Source of the DNA: Palsa-504 sp963790065
GTDB lineage: Bacteria > Actinomycetota > Actinomycetes > Streptosporangiales > Streptosporangiaceae
Assembly: GCA_963790065.1 (NCBI GenBank)
Contig: CAWBNK010000001.1
Coordinates: forward strand, 248,001 to 312,000
Direction: 5' to 3'
DNA length: 64,000 nt
In this document: in pieces, positions 42,126 through 51,678 of the stretch
How the letters are laid out: the number at the start of each line of letters is the position of its first letter
Numbering within the stretch: position 1 is the first letter of the stretch
Notes under the pieces: generated by a model
The model's database searches: none
What the model was told of the DNA's origin: nothing
The model's input: the letters and a program-made list of their open reading frames with translations, nothing else
Translations under genes and position numbers: made by a program

Positions 42126-43001
42126 ATGGCAGGAACCAGTCCGACGGTACGTCAGCGCGAACTCGGCAAGCGACTGCGTGAGCTGCGAAACCATCATGGT
42201 CTCACCGTCGAGGACGTGGCAGAGAAGCTTCTGTGCTCGGCTACAAAGATCAGCCGCCTCGAGACTGGAGCGCGCCGTCCAAGCCTGCGCGATGTCCGTG
42301 ACCTATGCACCCTCTACGGCGTAGACGACTCGACGTCTGCCGACTTGATGACCCTGGCCAGAGAAGCCAGGGAACAAGGCTGGTGGACTCACTACGAGGA
42401 CTTCAACCTCAGTCCATACATCGGGTTTGAGCAGGTTGCCACTGCAATCACGTGTTACGCCATGAATTACATGCCTGCGTTGCTCCAGACCGCCGAATAC
42501 GCTCATGCAGTTGTTAATGCCATTGCTCCTCAGACGGACCTGGACATACGTCGCCAACGTGTTGAGGTCTGGTTGCGCCGCCAGCAGGTTTTTGAGCAAG
42601 AAGAGCGGCCGCGTTATCGAGTCCTGCTGGACGAGGCGGTCCTGTATCGGCGTATCGGCGGCTCGGAGGTCATGGCCGATCAGCTTGAGAAAGTACTAAC
42701 CGCCGAACGCGACTCCAGAGCGACAGTTCAAGTCATACCATTCGATCTTGTGACAAACGCCGCTCAGGACAGTAACTTCGTCCTCTTGGAGTTCCGAGAC
42801 GAATCAAATCTTTCGCCGGTTGTCTTCATCGAAGGTCTGACTGGAAACCAATATCTCGAGCGAACGGCCGACATAGCTCGCTATCGAGAGACGCTTGATT
42901 ATCTGCGTGACTCGGCTCTCAATCCACGCGACTCCGTACAGCTTATCCATGAGCGCCAAGAAGTCTATCGCACAGAGCTAGGATCGGTCGCCAGTGAATG
43001 A
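42126..43001 (+). CDS. XRE regulator with DUF5753 domain (Scr1 type)
   Basis: 291 aa. The helix-turn-helix lies in REL-GKRLRELRNHHGLTVED, KLLCSATKISRLETGARRPS and LRDVRDLCTLYG. From about residue 90 the DUF5753 domain follows: EGWWTHYEDFNLSPYIGFEQ-like start, then YMPALLQTAEYAHAVVNAI and VWLRRQQVFEQEERPRYRVL. Such proteins regulate morphology and antibiotics in actinomycetes and normally precede a small DUF397 gene; none is visible here. ATG 42126 has a GGAGG five bases upstream and is preferred to ATG 42114. Codon use is less GC-biased than the flanking genes. Confidence 0.92.
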   Translation: MAGTSPTVRQRELGKRLRELRNHHGLTVEDVAEKLLCSATKISRLETGARRPSLRDVRDLCTLYGVDDSTSADLMTLAREAREQGWWTHYEDFNLSPYIGFEQVATAITCYAMNYMPALLQTAEYAHAVVNAIAPQTDLDIRRQRVEVWLRRQQVFEQEERPRYRVLLDEAVLYRRIGGSEVMADQLEKVLTAERDSRATVQVIPFDLVTNAAQDSNFVLLEFRDESNLSPVVFIEGLTGNQYLERTADIARYRETLDYLRDSALNPRDSVQLIHERQEVYRTELGSVASE

Positions 43002-43098
43002 TGGGCCGTCGATTGCGCTACCAGTCGTCAACGCGGGAAGCATACTCCCGAGGAGAATGCCGAAGTGCACCCACGCCAGGCAGAGGTCGGGTTAATTC

Positions 43099-43557
43099 AT
43101 GAATAAAGAGACACTGGTCCTGCAAGTAATATACATACGATTCCGCGAATGCGGCGGCAAGTGGCCGGATTTCGAATATATCGAACGCTGGCTGCACCGC
43201 TATAGCAAGCTGGACGCGGCGCATATAATCAGCCGGATCTCGCCTACCCTGCTGAAACCATTGTCCTATCTTAATGGCCGACCGGATCCGCGGGGTAGTC
43301 TGATCCTTACGGCTGAGGGTGTGAAGCGCTGCCTGGGTAGTAATGACGATACGCACAACCTTGTAGCCGCGGTGAGACTTATGGTGGAATACGATACCGA
43401 ATATGATCCGAAGCCGCAGAACCGTCGGCCGCAGATCACAGCGGAGCAGCTTGCCCACACTTTGAAGCTCCCGCTACTCTCTGACTCATATTCCATTGAG
43501 CGATTGATGGCGCTCCTGATAGCGGAAGGCCTGGTGTCAGGCTATGACGACGAATGA
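43099..43557 (+). CDS. Hypothetical protein of the AT-richer patch
   Basis: 152 aa, family not recognised. Helical throughout, with features suggesting winged helices: VIYIRFRECGGKWPDFEYIERWL at the start and, near the end, RRPQITAEQLAHTLKLP followed by IERLMALLIAEGLVSGY. No signal peptide or membrane segment. It uses ATA, TTA-like and other rare codons more often than the neighbours, a sign of a foreign origin. It overlaps the following gene by 14 bases in a GAC/GAT-rich stretch. Confidence 0.6.
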   Translation: MNKETLVLQVIYIRFRECGGKWPDFEYIERWLHRYSKLDAAHIISRISPTLLKPLSYLNGRPDPRGSLILTAEGVKRCLGSNDDTHNLVAAVRLMVEYDTEYDPKPQNRRPQITAEQLAHTLKLPLLSDSYSIERLMALLIAEGLVSGYDDE

Positions 43558-43831
43558 TGATGCCCTCGACGGCCAATGTTTGTACATTACATCTAAGATC
43601 AAGAGATTCTATGATGTCCGGAATATAGGCGACTATCTAAAAGTCGCCGCAAATATCCGGAAATCGGGTCCCGCCGGAACGAGCCAGGATGCCATGGAAG
43701 GAATCATACGCCGATTTCGATCATGGTCGCGCAGCGAGAAACTTGCGCTGGCTATTGCCTTGACCGGATTCATTGCACTAGTCGTGACTGTCCTCACACT
43801 GCTGATCACGGCTGGCATGCTCATACTCTGA
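43544..43831 (+). CDS. Hypothetical membrane protein of the AT-richer patch
   Basis: 95 aa. A soluble part (CLYITSKIKRFYDVRNIGDYL, then a basic helix RRFRSWSRSEK) leads to one C-terminal membrane helix (LALAIALTGFIALVVTVLTLLITAG). The strand-like opening looks like the missing wing of the preceding protein, so the two frames may be one gene split by a frameshift within the 14-base overlap. Alternatively they are translationally coupled. I do not recognise the family. Confidence 0.55.
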   Translation: MTTNDDALDGQCLYITSKIKRFYDVRNIGDYLKVAANIRKSGPAGTSQDAMEGIIRRFRSWSRSEKLALAIALTGFIALVVTVLTLLITAGMLIL

Positions 43832-43864
43832 GTACCTCATGAGCAATTCCGGACAGCTTGGCAG

Positions 43865-44863
43865 TTAAATCTTGTCCGAGGTGATGCAGTCGATTTCGTT
43901 GGAAACAGCCTCTCCGTCGGATCTGAAGTACGGTGGCTCCAGGACTGTGATAGTGAGCTCAGCGCCTGAGGCTGGGGGCTTATCGGGTAGGCGGCAGGTG
44001 ATGGGTGTGTCGCCGATTTGCAGGTCGGCTTCCCAGCCTGCGCCGGACGGACGGCTGGCGATGACCGTACCGGTGAGGACTAGGCCACGGTCTTCATGGA
44101 CGCCAGCTATCACGCGCTCCGGGTGGACGCCGGCTGTGGCGTCGCCGTCCGGCACGAAGCCTAGGTAGCCGATCAGTTCGGCTACGCGGCGCGAGGCGGG
44201 GCGCAGGACGACCTCGTCGGGCGCGCCGATCTGGAGCAGCTCGCCGCGGTCGAGGATGGCGAGGTGATCGGCGAAGGCCTGCGCGTCGGAAAGCTCGTGG
44301 GTGACCAGGACGGCGGGGATGGCGCGCTCGGCGACCAGGGAGCTCACCAGGTCGGTGAGGGTCCGGCGCAGGCTGGCGTCCAGGCCGGTGTAGGGCTCGT
44401 CGAGCAGGAGGATGTCGCAGCGGGCGAGCAGCAGGCGGCCCAGGGCCACCCGGTGGGCCTGGCCGCCGGACAGGCGGGCGGGCATCACGGGCAGCAGGGT
44501 CTCGAGGCCGAGCACCGAGGTCAGGGACGACAGTTCCGCCGCCGACGGGGAAGCGGTGGGGGCGTAGCACAGGTTGTCCCGGACCGACAGGTGGGGGAAC
44601 AGGCCGGGGTTCTGGCGGAGCAGCCCGACCCGGCGCTGCCACGGCGGCACGGCAGACACTGGGGGAGCGGTCGAGGTCAGCACCCGGCCAGCCAGCTCGA
44701 TCCGGGCGCGGCGCGGCTGGACCAGGCCCGCGATGGCCTCGAGCACCGTGGTCTTGCCCGCGCCGGAGGGGCCGAACAAGGCGAGCCGCTCACCGGGGGC
44801 CACCTGCAGCGCGGCGCGCACGGTGAATTCGCTGCGGTCAACCTCGACGTCGGCGTCCAGCAC
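43865..44863 (-). CDS. ABC transporter ATP-binding protein, molybdate/tungstate type
   Basis: 332 aa. Walker A is LFGPSGAGKTTVLEAIAG, the Q-loop RRVGLLRQNPGLFPHLSV, signature LSGGQAHRVALGRLLLA, Walker B CDILLLDEPYTGLD, H-loop VLVTHELSDAQAFADHLA. After about residue 215 a C-terminal TOBE-like beta domain follows (RVIAGVHEDRGLVLTGTVI), as in ModC/WtpC. It overlaps the permease stop by 26 bases. The order SBP-permease-ATPase in one tight operon fits a molybdate/tungstate importer; a modC-like symbol would be a guess. Confidence 0.9.
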   Translation of the reverse strand: MLDADVEVDRSEFTVRAALQVAPGERLALFGPSGAGKTTVLEAIAGLVQPRRARIELAGRVLTSTAPPVSAVPPWQRRVGLLRQNPGLFPHLSVRDNLCYAPTASPSAAELSSLTSVLGLETLLPVMPARLSGGQAHRVALGRLLLARCDILLLDEPYTGLDASLRRTLTDLVSSLVAERAIPAVLVTHELSDAQAFADHLAILDRGELLQIGAPDEVVLRPASRRVAELIGYLGFVPDGDATAGVHPERVIAGVHEDRGLVLTGTVIASRPSGAGWEADLQIGDTPITCRLPDKPPASGAELTITVLEPPYFRSDGEAVSNEIDCITSDKI

Positions 44864-45737
44864 GCGCGCTCCATATGTAAGCGGCCAGGGGCAGCGGCAA
44901 CGCGACCACCAGCAGGACCAGCGCGTACGGCAGCGCAGAGGGCAGTCCGGTCTCCTGTAGCGTCGTATATATCTGCAACGGTATCCCCATCGGATGGTAG
45001 GCGATGATGATCACCGCCCCGAACGCGCCCATCGCCCTGGCCCAGGCGATCGACAAGGCCATGGCCAGCCCCGGCGCGGCCAGCGGCAGCGTCACCCGGC
45101 GGAAGACCCGCCGCGGCCGGTCGCCGAGCAGCCCGGCCTGCTGCTCGAGCTGCGGCTCGACGCTGGCGAAGGCCGCCTGCGCGCCGAGCACGTAGTACGG
45201 CGCCGACTCGTAGACCTCCGCGATGACCAGGGCCAGGAAGGTGTTGGTCGCGGACTGGTTGAAATGTCCGAGCAGTTCGCCTATCGGCGTGTAGGGACCG
45301 ACCATGAAGACCAGCAGCAGACCGATGACCAGCGGCGGCAGCAGCAGGCTGCACAGCACGCCGGTCTCCCAGACCCGCGGGAACGGCAGTTTCCCCCGGG
45401 CCAGCATCCAGGCCAGCGGGGTGCAGACGACCAGGAGCACGCCCAGGGTGACCAGCCCGGATTCCACCGAGACCAGGAGCGGAACCAGCGCGCCCGGAGC
45501 CGTCAGGGAGCTGACGATGGCGCTCCACGACAGGTGTAGCAGCAACGCGATCACGGGGCCGAGCAAGGCCAGCCACACAATGCCCGCGCCGGCCACCGAG
45601 ACGACGGTGGACGCCGAACGGAGCCGCAACTGGCCCCTCGCGAACCGTCCCCGTCCCGCCGGGCGGCGCGGGCCCGGGATTCCTTCCCCCTGGACCGCGC
45701 CGCCAGCGGCTGCCGCGGGGCTAGCCGCCCAGCTCAC
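44838..45737 (-). CDS. ABC transporter permease, molybdate/tungstate type
   Basis: 299 aa with about six membrane segments. The EAA cytoplasmic loop reads EQQAGLLGDRPRRVFRRVTLPLAAPGL, the site that docks the ATPase. The N-terminal 45 residues (Ala/Gly/Arg-rich) precede TM1 (VSVAGAGIVWLALLGPVIALL) and are unusual. The GTG start overlaps the SBP stop by 17 bases, so translation is coupled. It resembles ModB/WtpB. Confidence 0.9.
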   Translation of the reverse strand: MSWAASPAAAAGGAVQGEGIPGPRRPAGRGRFARGQLRLRSASTVVSVAGAGIVWLALLGPVIALLLHLSWSAIVSSLTAPGALVPLLVSVESGLVTLGVLLVVCTPLAWMLARGKLPFPRVWETGVLCSLLLPPLVIGLLLVFMVGPYTPIGELLGHFNQSATNTFLALVIAEVYESAPYYVLGAQAAFASVEPQLEQQAGLLGDRPRRVFRRVTLPLAAPGLAMALSIAWARAMGAFGAVIIIAYHPMGIPLQIYTTLQETGLPSALPYALVLLVVALPLPLAAYIWSARAGRRRRG

Positions 45738-46758
45738 TCGAAATCGCGGCGGGGACTGAGCTTGTCGACCCGGTTATCGTCGGGGTGAGCACGGTGAATC
45801 CGCCTGTCTTGTACAGGGCCAGGCCCGCCGGCGACAGCGTGTACTTGACGAACGCGACCCCGGCATCGGTGGGCTTGCCGATGATGGTGATGTCGATGAC
45901 CTGCGGCGAGCCGGATTTGGTCATGCCATTGGCCAGCTTAACCGTTGCCGTCTTATAGAGGCTCGCGTACTGCGAGCAGCAGAGGTTGATCTGCGGCACC
46001 AGCGGGATGTAAGCCAGGTGCAGCTCTATCGCCTGGGTGACGAACGCGCTCGCGGCGTCAAGCTGCCCCGACGCCAGCGTCGAGTCCAGCGAGGACTCGG
46101 CGTAGATCTGCGACGACGAGGCCGTGCCGAAGTCCGAGGTGCCCAGGATCTTGGCGACCGTGTCCGACGGCAGGTGGTAGTGGGCCTGGGCCAGCTCCAG
46201 CATGTAGATGAAGTCCCGGCCCTGCGGGTCGGTGTTCGGGTCGGTGCGGCCGAGCTTCAGGCCCGGCGTCTGCAGCAGGGTGAACAGGCTGGACAGCGGC
46301 TTGCTGCCGTCGGCGATGGCCTTGAACTGGCTGGCGTACTTGCTCTTGGGGTTGTACGCCACGACCATCGAGGTACCGGCGTACTGGATGTACCAGTTCG
46401 TGAACTTGGGCTCGAGCGGGGTGATGTTGTCACTGCCCACGCTCTGGAAGACGTTCGGGTGGATCTCGCCGGCGGCGATGTCAGACTCCAGGGTGCCGGA
46501 GGCATTGGCGTAGCCCGAGTAGCTGTACCCGGTGGCCGCCTTGAACGCCGGGGCGACCACCTTCTCGTTGAGGAACGTCAGCGAGGACGCGTAGGCAACG
46601 TTGGCGGTGCCGGACACTGCGGGCGTACTCGACGAACTGGCGCTGGCCGGCGCCGAGGTCGAGGTCGACGAACTGCTGCTGCAGCCGGCGGCGGCCAGTC
46701 CGGTGCACGCTATGGCAAGCAGAGCGACGACGTGCGCTCTTTTCTTCGCGAGGATCAT
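45721..46758 (-). CDS. Extracellular solute-binding lipoprotein, WtpA/ModA-like
   Basis: 345 aa. Lipoprotein signal MILAKKRAHVVALLAIACTG followed by LAAAGC, then a Ser/Thr-rich linker. The mature domain holds YSGYANASGTLESDIAAGEI, SMVVAYNP and LKLGRTDPNTDPQGRDFIYM, the last matching the conserved anion-binding loop of tungstate/molybdate-binding WtpA proteins. It is the first gene of the operon, normal for importers that need most of the binding protein. ATG 46758 is preferred over an in-frame start at 46896, which would place the signal peptide internally. Confidence 0.85.
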   Translation of the reverse strand: MILAKKRAHVVALLAIACTGLAAAGCSSSSSTSTSAPASASSSSTPAVSGTANVAYASSLTFLNEKVVAPAFKAATGYSYSGYANASGTLESDIAAGEIHPNVFQSVGSDNITPLEPKFTNWYIQYAGTSMVVAYNPKSKYASQFKAIADGSKPLSSLFTLLQTPGLKLGRTDPNTDPQGRDFIYMLELAQAHYHLPSDTVAKILGTSDFGTASSSQIYAESSLDSTLASGQLDAASAFVTQAIELHLAYIPLVPQINLCCSQYASLYKTATVKLANGMTKSGSPQVIDITIIGKPTDAGVAFVKYTLSPAGLALYKTGGFTVLTPTITGSTSSVPAAISSELGG

Positions 46759-46905
46759 TCCCCGAACATTGCCACTGATGGTTGCGCGACGCAAGGAACA
46801 GAGACATGCCTGTGATGGACACGTCGCCGTTTTTCGACTTGGGCGGCACTTCGCGCCTAGTGATACCCCTTGGCAGTGAATCCGCCTCGGGGGCATTGTT
46901 GAGCG

Positions 46906-48447
46906 GTGAGCACCCCCGAGCTTCCGCCTTCTCCCGACGTCGAGGATCTCCGCGCGCTGGCCCGGGGTCTGCGGCTGCTGGTCGAGATCGGCGCCAGGAC
47001 GCTGATCGAGGACGCAGGCCCGTCCGAGCTAGCCCTCCGGGTGACCGGCCACCTCGGCTGCGAGCTGACCGAGGTCGTGCCGGTGACCGAACGGTTCCCG
47101 TCCTGGGAACACGTCAACATCCAGCGGGGTGTCGACGCCTACCTCGCCGGGCGTCCGGGCGACTCGGCATGGTTCGGCCCGTCAGGCGGCGGCTACCGGC
47201 CGCATGAGGACATGCTGTCGCTGATCGGGGGTATGCCGCCGGTCGGCCCGATCCGGATCAGGGCTCTCGCCGGAGCACGGGTGCCAGCCGGCGACGGCGG
47301 GGTGGGGACGGCCAGCTACGGCACCGCCCCGGTCGGACCGGAGGAGAACACCGAGGTGGTGACGCTGGGCCTGGTCGCGACAACCGCGCCGGACGGCGAC
47401 CCGGTGGTGGTCGGCATCCGCGACGAAAGCCGGTTCGGACCGCCGGTGTGCAACCTGGAGATCCTGGCGGCCGACCGGGCGGCGGCAACCGCCACCCGAG
47501 ACGAGATCGACCGGCTGATGCGGGTGCACGACGTGTTCCGCGGCCAGGTGCTCAGCTTCACCGCGAGCGAGCACCACGGCAACGAGCTGGTCACGTTCCT
47601 GCCCCGCCCGCAGGTCGCGGCGGGCGATGTCGTCCTGCCCGACGGCCTGCTGGAGAACATCGAGCGGCACATCATCGGCGTCGCCGACTGGTCGCGGGAA
47701 CTGCTCAGCGCTGGGCAGCATCTCAAGCGCGGCCTGCTCCTTCACGGCCCGCCGGGCACCGGCAAGACGCACACCGTGCGCTACCTGACCGGGCGCCTGG
47801 TAAGCAGCACGATCATCCTGCTGACCGGCCGATCCATCAGGTTCATCGACCAGGCTGCGGCCCTGGCCCGCCGTCTGCAACCCTCGATGGTGGTCCTGGA
47901 GGACGTCGACCTGGTGGCCGTCGACCGGGACTTCACCCAGGACGGGAACCCGCTGCTGTTCTCCCTGCTCGAGGCGATGGACGGGATAGGGGCGGACGCC
48001 GACGTCACCTTCGTGCTGACCACCAACCGGGCCGACATCCTGGAGACCGCCCTGGCCGACCGGCCGGGGCGGGTCGACCTGACCGTCGAGATCCCGCGAC
48101 CCGACCTTCGCTGCCGGGAGCGCCTGCTCATGGTCTACGCCCGCGACCTGACTGTGGAGGCCGACCTGGCTCGCGTGGCCGGGGACACCGAAGACATCAC
48201 CGCGTCCTTCATCAAGGAGCTGATCAGGCGGACCGTGCTCGCGTCGCTGCGGGCCGGCGATAGCCCGCCGGTGCTGCGTGACTCCTATTTCGCCGATGTG
48301 CTCGCGGAGATGAACGGAGAACGGCACGCGCTGACCCGCTCGCTACTGGGCGCCGGGCAGGGCCCGGCGGAGCACCCTGCACCGCGACCTGCGCGCCGCC
48401 GCGGGCCAGAGAACAGACCGTCTATCTACCTGCCGAACGGACCGTGA
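46906..48447 (+). CDS. Lone AAA+ ATPase with N-terminal domain of unknown type
   Basis: 513 aa. Classical AAA module in the C-terminal half: Walker A LLLHGPPGTGKTHTVRYL, Walker B SMVVLEDVDLVAVD, sensor 1 VLTTNRADILE, arginine-finger region LADRPGRVDLTVEIP. The first 220 residues form a mixed alpha/beta domain with no recognised match (acidic start, SEHHGNELVTFLPRPQVA at its end). The AAA part resembles the CDC48/BCS1-like group. The tail is Ala/Pro-rich. No membrane anchor and no obvious operon partner; it is divergent from the tungstate operon. Function unknown. Confidence 0.85.
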   Translation: MSTPELPPSPDVEDLRALARGLRLLVEIGARTLIEDAGPSELALRVTGHLGCELTEVVPVTERFPSWEHVNIQRGVDAYLAGRPGDSAWFGPSGGGYRPHEDMLSLIGGMPPVGPIRIRALAGARVPAGDGGVGTASYGTAPVGPEENTEVVTLGLVATTAPDGDPVVVGIRDESRFGPPVCNLEILAADRAAATATRDEIDRLMRVHDVFRGQVLSFTASEHHGNELVTFLPRPQVAAGDVVLPDGLLENIERHIIGVADWSRELLSAGQHLKRGLLLHGPPGTGKTHTVRYLTGRLVSSTIILLTGRSIRFIDQAAALARRLQPSMVVLEDVDLVAVDRDFTQDGNPLLFSLLEAMDGIGADADVTFVLTTNRADILETALADRPGRVDLTVEIPRPDLRCRERLLMVYARDLTVEADLARVAGDTEDITASFIKELIRRTVLASLRAGDSPPVLRDSYFADVLAEMNGERHALTRSLLGAGQGPAEHPAPRPARRRGPENRPSIYLPNGP

Positions 48448-48493
48448 GACCACGGACCGTTCGGCATAAATAAGAGAGGAAACCAGCCCCGTG

Positions 48494-49616
48494 ATGTCGC
48501 GCAGGACCAGCCCTCCGTTCCGGGCCGACCACGTCGGCAGCCTGCTGCGGCCGGCGCGGCTGCAGCAGGCCCGCGACGACTTCGCCGCGGGGCGGATAAC
48601 GGCCGCTGAGCTGCGGGCCGTGGAGGACGAGGAGATCACCACGGCGGTACGGATGCAGGAGGAAGTGGGCCTGCAGTCGGCCACGGACGGGGAATTCCGC
48701 CGGGCGACCTGGCACATGGACTTCATCTACCAGCTCGGCGGGATCTCCCAGGCGCCGGGAAACCTCTCGGTGAAATTCACCAACCCGTCGGGCACCATCG
48801 AGTGGACGCCCGCCGCGCTGCACGTCGGCAGCCGGGTACGGCTGGATCACACCATCTTCGGCGAGGATTTCAGCTACCTGAAGTCCCAGGTGAGCTCGGC
48901 CATGCCCAAGCAGACCATCCCGTCGCCGAACATGGTCCACTACCGCGGCGGCGCGGCCATGCTCGATCCGGAGGTCTACCCGGACCTGGAAGGCTTCTGG
49001 GCTGACCTCGCGGCGGCCTACGCCGACGAGGTGAGCCTGGCTCGGCGAGCTGGGCTGCACCTACCTGCAGTTCGACGACACGAGCCTGGCCTACCTGAAC
49101 GACCCGGTGCAGCGCTCGCAGCTCAGCCAGCGTGGCGACGATGCCGAGCACATGCACCTGCGCTACATCAAGCAGATCAACGCGGCGGTCCGGGGCAAGC
49201 CGGCCGGGATGGCGATCACTACCCACCTGTGCCGGGGGAACTACCGGTCCTCCTGGGCCGCCTCCGGCGGCTACGACTTCGTGGCCGAGGCCTTGTTCTC
49301 CGAGCTGAACGTGGACGGGTTCTTCCTGGAGTACGACGACGAGCGCTCCGGCGGCTTCGAGCCGCTCCGGTTCGTCCCGCCGGGCAAGATGGTCGTCCTC
49401 GGCCTGGTCACCACCAAGCGGCCGGAGCTGGAGTCGGCAGACGACCTGAAGCGCCGGATCGACGAGGCGGCCAAGTACGTGCCGCTTGACCAGCTCTGCC
49501 TGTCCGGCCAGTGCGGCTTCTCCTCCACCGTGGAGGGCAACGCGCTCACCTACGACCAGCAGGTGGCCAAGCTGCGCCTCATCGTCGACGTCGCCCAGCA
49601 GGTGTGGGGCGACTGA
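48494..49616 (+). pseudogene. Cobalamin-independent methionine synthase-like gene, frameshifted
   Basis: The 5' part reads as MetE C-terminal-domain protein (FRADHVGSLLRPARLQQAR, LQSATDGEFRRATWHMDFIY, TIPSPNMVHYRGG). At 49038 an extra T shifts the frame; deleting it gives EVSRLGELGCTYLQFDDTSL and the protein then continues to TGA 49616 (ITTHLCRGNYRSSW, LCLSGQCGFSSTVEG). The zinc-site His, Cys and second Cys are all present in the restored frame. The intact product would be about 373 aa, normal for the short MetE-like/YxjG family, which methylates or cleaves thiols. As sequenced it makes a truncated, useless product. No homopolymer surrounds the site. Confidence 0.8.
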
Positions 49617-49731
49617 GGCCGCACCGGGCGTAAATGGTTGGCCGTGAGGCGGAGGGCGCTCACATACTGGTGCTCTCGGACCGGGTTGCCGTACGCAGCC
49701 CGCCGCAGCCGGGCGGAGGGGAGTGCCCACG

Positions 49732-51678
49732 GTGCGGATCACGGCTCGCCGGGATCACCCGGAGGAGGCAGCCGGAGAACCGGGCGACGAGCTCACGGCA
49801 GAGCTGACGGCCGCATACTGGGACGCCTACGACCAGCGGCTGGCCCAGACCAGCTTCCTGGCCATAGCCCGCCAGCTGCCCGAGCTCATCGGGCAGGCCA
49901 TCCGGCTGGGCTGGGCGGCCAACCGCCGGGACACGGTCGCCACGATCGGGCTGAACCTGGTCTCCGGCGTGCTGACCGGGTTCGCGCTGCTGGCTACCAC
50001 CGGGGTGCTCGAGGCGCTGTTCGCGGCGGGCCCGACTCCGCAGCGGGTCCGGGCGGCGCTGCCCTCGCTGATCCTGGTGGGCGCGGCGGTGGCGGGCCGG
50101 GCCGGGCTGCAGGCTGCGGCGGGCTGGGCGCAGGCCAGGCTGGAGCCGCAGGCGAACCGGGTGGTCGAGATCCGGCTGTTCGACCTGACCAGCCGGGTCG
50201 AGCTGTCGGCCTTCGACGACTCGGTGTTCTACGAGGCCATGGAGCGGGCGCGGGACCGGGGCCTTTATGCCGCGCCCCGGGTGCTGTCCAACGTGCTCGA
50301 CTGCGTGACCGGTGTGGCGGGGATCGTCTCGGCCGCGTTGGTGGTCGCGGTGCTCCAGCCCATCCTGCTCATCCTGCTGCTCCTGGCCGAACTGCCGGGC
50401 GGCTGGGCCGCGGTGCATTCGGCCCGGATCGGGTACGTCACGAACTTCGCGCTGGTCGACAGCATGCGCAGGAAGTGGATCCTGGCCGACCTGATGGCCG
50501 ACCGTCGCACCGCCGCCGAGGTACGGTCCTTCACGCTGCGGCAATTCCTGCTGGACCGGGTGGCTCGGCTGGCCGGGTACGCGCAGGAGGCGCACCTGAA
50601 AGCGGCCAGCCGCCAGGCCGGCACACGGATCATCGCCCAGGTGGCGGGCGGCGTGGCCACCGCCGGGGTGTACACCGCGCTGGGGATCCTGCTGGCCACC
50701 GGCACCATCCCGCTCGCCGTGGCGGGCACCGCCGTGCTCGCCATCCGGTCCGCGCAGGCGTCCCTGGTCAGCCTGCTCTACTCGGTGAACCAGTGCTACG
50801 AGGAGGGCCTCTACTTCTCGGATTACCTGGCCTTCTGCGCCGACGCGGCCCGGCGGATCGCGCAGCCGGGCACCAGAGCGGCACCAGAAGGGTTCGCCCG
50901 GATCGCGGCGGACCGGGTCACGTTCGCTTACCCGGGCGCCGCGCGCCCGGCGCTGTCCGAGGTCAGCGTGGAGATCCGTGAAGGCGAGGTGGTGGCGCTG
51001 GTCGGCGAGAACGGCTCGGGCAAGACCACGCTGGCCAAGGTGCTGGCCGGGCTGTACCGGCCGCACAGCGGCACGGTGAGCTGGGACGGGACCGACATCA
51101 GCGACATCGATGCCGAGCCGCTGCGCGAGCGCATCGTGGTCATCGCCCAGGATCACGCCAACTGGCCGCTGACTGTCCGGCACAACATCGTCATGGGCCG
51201 CGACGCGGATCCGGCGCAGGTGGACCGGGCCGCGGCCGCGTCCGGGGCGGACACCGTGATCGCCGCGCTCTCGCAGGGCTACGACACCCTGCTGGACCGC
51301 CATTTCAAGGACGGCGCCGAGCTGTCCGGCGGGCAGTGGCAGCGGATCGCCGCCGCCCGCGGCTTTTACCGGACCGCCCCGCTGCTGATCATGGACGAGC
51401 CCACCGCCGCGCTCGACGCTCGGGCCGAGTATGCCCTGTTCACGTCCATCCCCGTACACGCCCAGGACCGCAGCGTGCTGCTGATCACGCACCGGCTAGC
51501 CAGCGTCAGGCACGCCGACCGGATCTACGTGCTGCACGAGGGCAAGGTCATCGAGCAGGGAACGCACGCCGAGCTGATCGCGCTGGACGGCCAGTACGCC
51601 GAGCTGTTCGACCTGCAGGCGTCCCAGTACGTGATGGGACGCGGATTACCAGGGCCGGGCCGGGGAAGTAGCGGGTGA
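49732..51678 (+). CDS. ABC transporter with fused membrane and ATPase domains
   Basis: 648 aa, exporter of the MsbA/LmrA class. About six membrane helices in the first 320 residues (GLNLVSGVLTGFALLATTGV, LVVAVLQPILLILLLLAELPGG), then the ATPase: Walker A LVGENGSGKTTLAKVLAGLY, signature ELSGGQWQRIAAARGF, Walker B LLIMDEPTAALDAR, H-loop LLITHRLASVRH. Start: GTG 49732 is nine bases after GGAGGGGA; GTG 49723 is also in frame but too close to it. The stop overlaps the 55-aa microprotein start (GTGATG). The last 131 bases are antisense to the end of the GAF-ANTAR frame. Substrate unknown. Confidence 0.9.
   Translation: MRITARRDHPEEAAGEPGDELTAELTAAYWDAYDQRLAQTSFLAIARQLPELIGQAIRLGWAANRRDTVATIGLNLVSGVLTGFALLATTGVLEALFAAGPTPQRVRAALPSLILVGAAVAGRAGLQAAAGWAQARLEPQANRVVEIRLFDLTSRVELSAFDDSVFYEAMERARDRGLYAAPRVLSNVLDCVTGVAGIVSAALVVAVLQPILLILLLLAELPGGWAAVHSARIGYVTNFALVDSMRRKWILADLMADRRTAAEVRSFTLRQFLLDRVARLAGYAQEAHLKAASRQAGTRIIAQVAGGVATAGVYTALGILLATGTIPLAVAGTAVLAIRSAQASLVSLLYSVNQCYEEGLYFSDYLAFCADAARRIAQPGTRAAPEGFARIAADRVTFAYPGAARPALSEVSVEIREGEVVALVGENGSGKTTLAKVLAGLYRPHSGTVSWDGTDISDIDAEPLRERIVVIAQDHANWPLTVRHNIVMGRDADPAQVDRAAAASGADTVIAALSQGYDTLLDRHFKDGAELSGGQWQRIAAARGFYRTAPLLIMDEPTAALDARAEYALFTSIPVHAQDRSVLLITHRLASVRHADRIYVLHEGKVIEQGTHAELIALDGQYAELFDLQASQYVMGRGLPGPGRGSSG

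Noticed and set aside
43002..43098. A DUF397 partner gene behind the XRE/DUF5753 regulator
   Set aside because: The short frames there lack the WRKSS-like and SGG-CVEVA-like motifs of DUF397.
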